Below, piece after piece: positions 13,390 to 16,990 of a DNA stretch of 16,990 nt. Numbering within the stretch: the stretch's first letter is position 1; the number at the start of each line of letters is the position of its first letter. Under the pieces are notes generated by a model. The model searched no databases. It saw only the letters and a program-made list of their open reading frames with translations, and was not told the DNA's origin. The DNA is from a bacterium (lineage in GTDB: Bacteria; ARS69). The stretch spans positions 481 to 17,470 of the forward strand of contig JALGZR010000126.1 of the NCBI GenBank assembly GCA_025774805.1. Reading direction: 5' to 3'. Made by a program: the position numbers and the translations under genes.

Positions 13390-14223
13390 TCAGCGGGTCG
13401 ATCCGAGGGCCCGCTCGCCGTGCCGCGCCTCGAAGTCGAGCAGGTACTGCTCGTGCGGAGGCGCGATCTCCGTGAGGAGGGGCTCCCGGCGGTCGGCGTA
13501 GAGGACCATGCGCTTCCCGGGGGGAACGGGGGCGAGCTCGTCGGCGCTCCGTCCGACCTGTGCCGTCCCGTGCCGCACGCAGACGCACGTTCCCCCCTCG
13601 TCCCGAACGGCCGAGACGAGCGTCCCCGTGACGCGGATCAGGCCGTCGGGAGTCTCGACGTCGTACCGATCACCCCGGAAGTCGGGCCCGGTGAGGATCC
13701 GGATCTCCCCGCTCTCCAAGCGGCTTTCGGTCGATCGGCCGATCCACCGGCCCGGGGAGGCCGGTACGGTCGCCGTCGCCGACACGAGCTCGATGACCAA
13801 CTTCCCCGGAATCGCGACGGCCAGCGACGAGCCCTCGGCCAGCTCGAGTCGCGAACCCGACCGGACGGCCGCGGCGAGGCCCGCGCGGTCCCCGGAGTCG
13901 TAGACCTGGCCGTCCACGGTGACGGCTCCGGAGACGTCGACCACGGCGAACTCGGGGCCCCGATTCGTGGCGAGCGCCAAGAGCAGCAACGCGGCCGCGA
14001 ACGCGGGCACGAGGATCCGCGGCCAACGCCAGCCGCCCCGCCGTGGCGCGCGTTCCGGGAGCGCGGCCGATGACTCGTCACCGGCCTCCGCGAGACAGCC
14101 TTCGATGAAATCGGCCCTGAGCCGCTCGCGGAAAGCTGCGTCGGCCTTCACGCCGCCGAGGGCGCGCACCGCGTCGCGGGCTCGCGCCTCTTCGGAAGTC
14201 AGCTCAGGCTCGTTCGGACTCAT
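13390..14223 (-). CDS. FecR-like anti-sigma/regulatory membrane protein
   Basis: The 277-aa protein has a cytoplasmic N-terminal segment (1-68, charged, with an ADAAFRERLRADFIEG helix) of the type that binds ECF sigma factors. A single membrane helix follows at about 69-86 (ILVPAFAAALLLLALA), then a periplasmic FecR-type beta domain (about 110-235) with SGSRLELAEGSSLAV, LESGEIRIL, and VETPDGLIRVTGTLVSAVRDEGGTCVCVRHGTAQVG. The tail ends with VPPGKRMVLYADRREP. It probably holds the sigma factor inactive or relays an envelope signal. ATG 14223 lies inside the sigma gene: the two overlap by 20 bp, so they are almost certainly co-translated. No TonB receptor gene is nearby, so iron-citrate-type signalling is not indicated. 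Confidence 0.82.
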   Translation of the reverse strand: MSPNEPELTSEEARARDAVRALGGVKADAAFRERLRADFIEGCLAEAGDESSAALPERAPRRGGWRWPRILVPAFAAALLLLALATNRGPEFAVVDVSGAVTVDGQVYDSGDRAGLAAAVRSGSRLELAEGSSLAVAIPGKLVIELVSATATVPASPGRWIGRSTESRLESGEIRILTGPDFRGDRYDVETPDGLIRVTGTLVSAVRDEGGTCVCVRHGTAQVGRSADELAPVPPGKRMVLYADRREPLLTEIAPPHEQYLLDFEARHGERALGSTR

Positions 14224-14815
14224 CGTTCCACCAGTCCTTCAGTTCCTCGGCCAGCCGCGCCAGGGCGCGGGAGTACCGTTTGCGCACGGCGGCGTGACTC
14301 GCCCCGATCAGACGGCCGATCTCCTCGTGCCCTCGACCGTGCCAGTCGTGGAGCAGCACGACGATCCTCATGTCCTCGGGAAGCCGGGAGATCGCCGCCT
14401 GCACCGCGAGGTCACGCTCCCGGTCCAGTGTCAGGGTCTCGGGATCCGCCTCTCGGCCGGGAAGCCGATCCTCGCTCAGGACTTCGCCGTCAATGGGGAC
14501 GGCTCGACCGTGCGCCTTCCGCTCGCGGGTCCTCCAGATGTCCCGGACCACGTTGTACGTGATGACCGTGAGCCAGGCCATCGGATCGCGATCGGGATCG
14601 AGACGGTCGGCGGCGCGATAGACCTTGAGGAACACCTCCTGCGTAGCGTCCTCGGCCGCCGTTCGATCACCGAGCAATCGGGCGGCGAGCGAGTAGATGC
14701 GGTCGAAGCTGTAATCGAAGAGCTCGGCCAGTGCGTCGCGATCGCGATCGCGGACCCGCAGGAGGGTTTCACGCGGGAGACCTGCGTCCGTCCGCTCCTC
14801 GCTCGGCTTCTTCAC
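14204..14815 (-). CDS. ECF-type RNA polymerase sigma factor
   Basis: A 203-aa sigma-70 family protein lacking regions 1 and 3. Region 2 spans about residues 27-96: LFDYSFDRIYSLAARLLGD, then AEDATQEVFLKVYRAADRLD (region 2.2 core-binding helix) and MAWLTVITYNVVRDIWR (2.3-2.4). A variable linker (97-130) leads to region 4 (about 133-192): LPEDMRIVVLLHDWHGRGHEEIGRLIGASHAAVRKRYSRALARL, whose helix-turn-helix reads the -35 element. It starts at GTG 14815 with GAGGA 5-6 nt upstream. The following FecR-like gene overlaps it by 20 bp and is presumably its anti-sigma. Its target promoters are not evident in the window. Confidence 0.92.
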   Translation of the reverse strand: MKKPSEERTDAGLPRETLLRVRDRDRDALAELFDYSFDRIYSLAARLLGDRTAAEDATQEVFLKVYRAADRLDPDRDPMAWLTVITYNVVRDIWRTRERKAHGRAVPIDGEVLSEDRLPGREADPETLTLDRERDLAVQAAISRLPEDMRIVVLLHDWHGRGHEEIGRLIGASHAAVRKRYSRALARLAEELKDWWNDESERA

Positions 14816-15132
14816 GCGTTCCTCGACTCTTACGACGGGGACCCGGCCGGTGTGTCCGGCGACGGGCCGTCAACCGGTGTCCGAACATAGAGACTCGGCT
14901 CACCGATCGTCAAGAAACCCCGGAAAACGGGAACGGGTCCGGAAATCCGCAAGCCGGCATCTCTCTCCAGACCCGTCACGAGCCGCGGCCGAGGCGGGTG
15001 GGGGCGCAGGCCCTTTCCTCGTCACACGGGGAGCGGTCCGGCGTAGGGGGGCATCGCGCGCGCCCGGCTCCGGACGCGGAGCCTCCCGACCCGATCGGCC
15101 GATGGCCGGATCTCGACCTGGAGGATCATCCC
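14816..15132. other. 317-bp divergent intergenic region
   Basis: It separates the sigma factor gene (minus) from the spondin lipoprotein gene (plus). It holds the likely sigma-gene promoter (14884-14913) and, at its right end, GGAGG about 8-9 nt before ATG 15133. Beyond that I see only GC-rich sequence with no repeat or credible ORF. The promoter of the lipoprotein gene is not recognisable. Confidence 0.4.
14884..14913 (-). promoter_or_regulatory. Sigma-70-like promoter of the ECF sigma gene
   Basis: On the minus strand, TTGACG (14913-14908) and TATGTT (14889-14884) are separated by 18 bp. The -35 matches five of six consensus positions and the -10 four of six. Transcription would start near 14877, about 60 nt before GTG 14815. 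Confidence 0.45.
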
Positions 15133-15888
15133 ATGCTTCGTATGATGAATCCGCGCGTCCTCGCGGCGCTGACTCTGACTCTTCTCCCTCTGGTTCTTCT
15201 CCTCGGCGCCGGTTGCGGCGAGGATTCCCTTTCGCCCCTGGAAGCCGGCGCCGACGGCGGCGTGTTCGCCGAAGCCGACGATCTCGCACCCGATGGCTCG
15301 TTTCGGGCCTCCACGGAAGGAGACGTGGGCGTGCCCGAGGGCGCCCGCAGCTACGAGATCGTTCTCGAGAACCTCACTCCCGAGACGGGACCCGGATCGA
15401 GCCAGCCGTTCTCTCCGCCGGTGATCGCCGTCCACGACGGGCGCATCCGCGAGGACGCCGTCAACGGTCCGCTCGTCGACCGGCTCCGGGCGATGTCCGG
15501 CGTCGCCGACGTGATCGAGGGGAGCGGTGTCATCGTTCCCGGCGCGACCGACTCGTGGGTCGTTTCGGCCGACCGCTACACGGGCCGCCTGTCGATGGTC
15601 TTCATGCTCGTGAACACGAACGACGGCTTCGCGGGCACGACCTCTCTTCGGCTGCCGCAACGTGGGGAGGTCGTCCGCTACCTCCGCGCGCTCGACGCGG
15701 GATCGGAGGAGAACACCGAGCTCACCGCCCACATCCCGGGACCGTGCTGCGGCAGCCCCGGTGAGGGGATCGATACGATGGCTCGCATCCGGCCGCACTC
15801 GGGCATTCTGGGCGTCGGCGATCTCGATCCGATGGTCTGGGACTGGGACGGCCCCGTCGCGAAGCTGACGATCCGCGCGCTCGATTAG
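15133..15888 (+). CDS. Spondin-domain lipoprotein
   Basis: The 251-aa protein begins with a lipoprotein-type signal (MLRMMNPR, a long hydrophobic core, then LLGAG-Cys28) and an acidic low-complexity linker. Residues about 70-250 match the spondin_N domain: YEIVLENLTPETGPGSSQPFSPP at its start, a VSADRYTGRLSMVFMLVNTNDGFAG core, then SEENTELTAHIPGPCCG and the final HSGILGVGDLDPMVWDWDGPVAKLTIRAL. This beta-sandwich family occurs in bacterial envelope proteins of unknown function and in eukaryotic matrix proteins. Placement is probably outer-membrane or periplasmic. ATG 15133 was chosen because it follows GGAGG and begins the signal peptide; the long in-frame upstream extension lacks both. A strong hairpin follows the stop. 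Confidence 0.85.
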   Translation: MLRMMNPRVLAALTLTLLPLVLLLGAGCGEDSLSPLEAGADGGVFAEADDLAPDGSFRASTEGDVGVPEGARSYEIVLENLTPETGPGSSQPFSPPVIAVHDGRIREDAVNGPLVDRLRAMSGVADVIEGSGVIVPGATDSWVVSADRYTGRLSMVFMLVNTNDGFAGTTSLRLPQRGEVVRYLRALDAGSEENTELTAHIPGPCCGSPGEGIDTMARIRPHSGILGVGDLDPMVWDWDGPVAKLTIRALD

Positions 15889-15922
15889 CGGACGCAACCC
15901 GGTCCACGGTAGTTGCGGCCAG

Positions 15923-15952
15923 CGGCCGGCGGTCCCCGAGGATCGCCGGCCG
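15923..15952 (+). terminator. Strong hairpin after the spondin lipoprotein gene
   Basis: CGGCCGGCG (15923-15931) pairs perfectly with CGCCGGCCG (15944-15952). The intervening 12 nt extend the stem by a G-U pair and TCC/GGA, leaving a CCGA loop, so the stem is about 13 bp. It starts 35 nt after the stop codon. No T-run follows, so termination could be weak or factor-assisted. Confidence 0.55.
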
Positions 15953-16014
15953 TCCACTATCCGGCCTGCGAGGTCCGCTGAATGCAGCGCCTTCCCTTCG
16001 ACTCCGTTTCCCTC

Positions 16015-16093
16015 TAGCCTGCATTTCTCACCAGGCTCTTCGCGAGACGGTGGCGAGCCGCTGCCGCAGCAGAGGCTGGTGAGATATGCAGGC
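16015..16093. repeat. Copy C of the GCCTGCATWTCTCACC palindromic repeat, 79 bp, inverted relative to copy B
   Basis: Begins TAGCCTGCATTTCTCACCAG and ends CTGGTGAGATATGCAGGC. Reverse-complemented it matches copy B through the first 42 nt with about one difference, including CTCTGCTGCGGCAGCGGC, then carries about 10 extra bases (around CGTCTCGCGAAGAGCC) before the shared right end GTGAGAAATGCAGGC. It lies between the lipoprotein terminator hairpin and the short-chain dehydrogenase gene. Confidence 0.8.
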
Positions 16094-16148
16094 GAGGATG
16101 CCGGGTTCGTCGACGGCCCCGCACACAGGAAAGAACAGGAGAGAACCC

Positions 16149-16850
16149 ATGAAACTCGCGGATTCCATCGCCCTCGTGACCGGAGGCGGCTCCGGCATCG
16201 GCCTGGAGACGGCCCGCCTCTTGAAGCGGGAGGGTGCCCGGGTCGCCATTTGCGGTCGTACCCGGGCTCGGGTCGAGGCGGCCGCCGAGGAGCTCGACGT
16301 TCTGCCCCTCGTCGGCGACGTGGGGAACGAGGACGACGCGCGGCGCATGGTGGCCTCCGTCGTCGGGGAGCTCGGCGGCTACAACACGCTGATCAACAAC
16401 GCGGGGTGGGGAAGCTTCGGCACCCTCGTCGATCTCGAGCTGAGCGACTTCCGCGCCGTCATGGACACGAACGTGTTCGGGGCGATGCTCATGGCGCGGG
16501 AGTCCGCGAAGCATTTCATCCCGCACGGGGGCGGAAACATCGTGAACGTTTCGTCCACGGCGGGATCCAAGGGGTTCGCGGGGGGCACCGCGTACGTGGC
16601 CAGCAAGTTCGCGCTCGGGGGCATGACGGAGTGCTGGCGCGCGGAGCTGCGCAAGCACGAGATCCGGGTGATGCAGATCAACCCCAGCGAGGTTCTGACG
16701 AGCTTCGCCTCGAACACGGGCTACGAGCAGAAGCAGAGCCGGAAGAAGCTCCGCGCCGAGGAGATCGCGCACGCCATCGCCGCGATGCTGACCATGGATG
16801 ACCGGGGATTCACGACGGAGCTCACGGTGTTCGCGACGAATCCGGACTGA
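16149..16850 (+). CDS. Short-chain dehydrogenase/reductase (SDR)
   Basis: A 233-aa classical SDR. The Rossmann cofactor motif TGGGSGIG spans residues 11-18; Arg37 after strand 2 (ICGRT) suggests NADP(H) preference. NNAG at 83-86, catalytic Ser136 in NVSSTAG, and Tyr149-xxx-Lys153 (YVASK) complete the active site. INPSEVLTSFA after strand 6 and the short C-terminus resemble 3-oxoacyl-ACP reductase (FabG)-type proteins, but the substrate cannot be assigned; a stand-alone SDR acting on a small carbonyl compound is equally possible. ATG 16149 has AGGAGAG about 8 nt upstream. The nearest upstream neighbour is repeat copy C, and no fatty-acid gene is visible nearby. A possible convergent gene overlaps its 3' end by about 29 bp. 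Confidence 0.92.
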   Translation: MKLADSIALVTGGGSGIGLETARLLKREGARVAICGRTRARVEAAAEELDVLPLVGDVGNEDDARRMVASVVGELGGYNTLINNAGWGSFGTLVDLELSDFRAVMDTNVFGAMLMARESAKHFIPHGGGNIVNVSSTAGSKGFAGGTAYVASKFALGGMTECWRAELRKHEIRVMQINPSEVLTSFASNTGYEQKQSRKKLRAEEIAHAIAAMLTMDDRGFTTELTVFATNPD

Positions 16851-16990
16851 CGGGAGGCGGATCCTCCGGAGACTCCCACGTCACGCGCCACGTCCGGACC
16901 AGTCCTCCACGCAGGTCGCCGCGCTCGTCCACCCTGGTGAAATGCCCGAGCCCGGACCGCGTATCAGGATGCGCGCTGTGTCCCGCCCTC
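16822..16990 (-). CDS. Possible C-terminal end of a minus-strand gene continuing past the right edge
   Basis: An open frame runs from the window edge to TGA at 16824-16822 (55 codons visible). The middle reads like protein (HFTRVDERGDLRGGLVRTWRV), about three quarters of its codons end in G or C, and the competing frames look poorer. It would overlap the tail of the SDR gene by 29 bp. No family is recognised, and the assignment depends on sequence beyond the window. Confidence 0.3.
   Translation of the reverse strand, partial: RAGHSAHPDTRSGLGHFTRVDERGDLRGGLVRTWRVTWESPEDPPPVSPDSSRTP

Overview
The window is GC-rich, gene-dense bacterial chromosome with short intergenic gaps. Its most telling taxonomic hint is a secreted WD40 protein ending in a FlgD-like sorting-type domain (…GVYFASL…RKLVVLR). 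With the ECF sigma/FecR pair and the spondin-domain lipoprotein, this suggests an uncultured FCB-like or Candidatus Eisenbacteria-type lineage. That placement is inference. I see no rRNA, tRNA, CRISPR array, phage genes or recognisable transposase gene.

Left part (1-2988): a molybdenum/tungsten and formate-dehydrogenase maturation locus. A truncated tungstate-binding protein gene (tupA, minus) diverges from fdhD (plus), which has a near-consensus sigma-70 promoter overlapped by an inverted repeat. A ModE-type regulator gene and a cysteine desulfurase gene (minus, 4-bp ATGA overlap) converge on fdhD. Together they cover oxyanion uptake, metal-dependent regulation and the sulfur relay (desulfurase to FdhD to the formate dehydrogenase cofactor). 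The desulfurase reading frame is broken by an indel near 1804.

Middle (3100-6300): two different fold-back elements, at 3141-3276 and 5956-6146, flank an isocitrate lyase/PEP mutase-family gene, an unknown 176-aa gene, an exported DUF6265-like protein and a small ORF whose last codons were split by the second element. Joining its flanks restores an ending of Arg-Ala-Arg-stop.

Plus-strand block (6305-11698): a POT/PTR-type transporter, a peptidoglycan-binding domain fused to a putative caspase-fold protease, a nitrilase-superfamily amidohydrolase, and a SLOG-type nucleotide-binding domain fused to four membrane helices. The last is the best candidate for an undescribed signalling or effector protein. 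Gaps between these genes are 175-400 bp, so they are probably separate units.

Right part: on the minus strand, an ECF sigma factor and its overlapping FecR-like anti-sigma gene, followed by the WD40 protein gene with a long, possibly structured leader and a 40-codon ORF that overlaps its start. On the plus strand, a spondin-domain lipoprotein with a strong hairpin after it and a short-chain dehydrogenase. A third repeat family with ends of the type GCCTGCATWTCTCACCAG occurs three times (1469, 13288, 16015). Two copies share a nearly identical 42-nt block in opposite orientation, and one copy supplies the stop codons of both convergent genes beside it.
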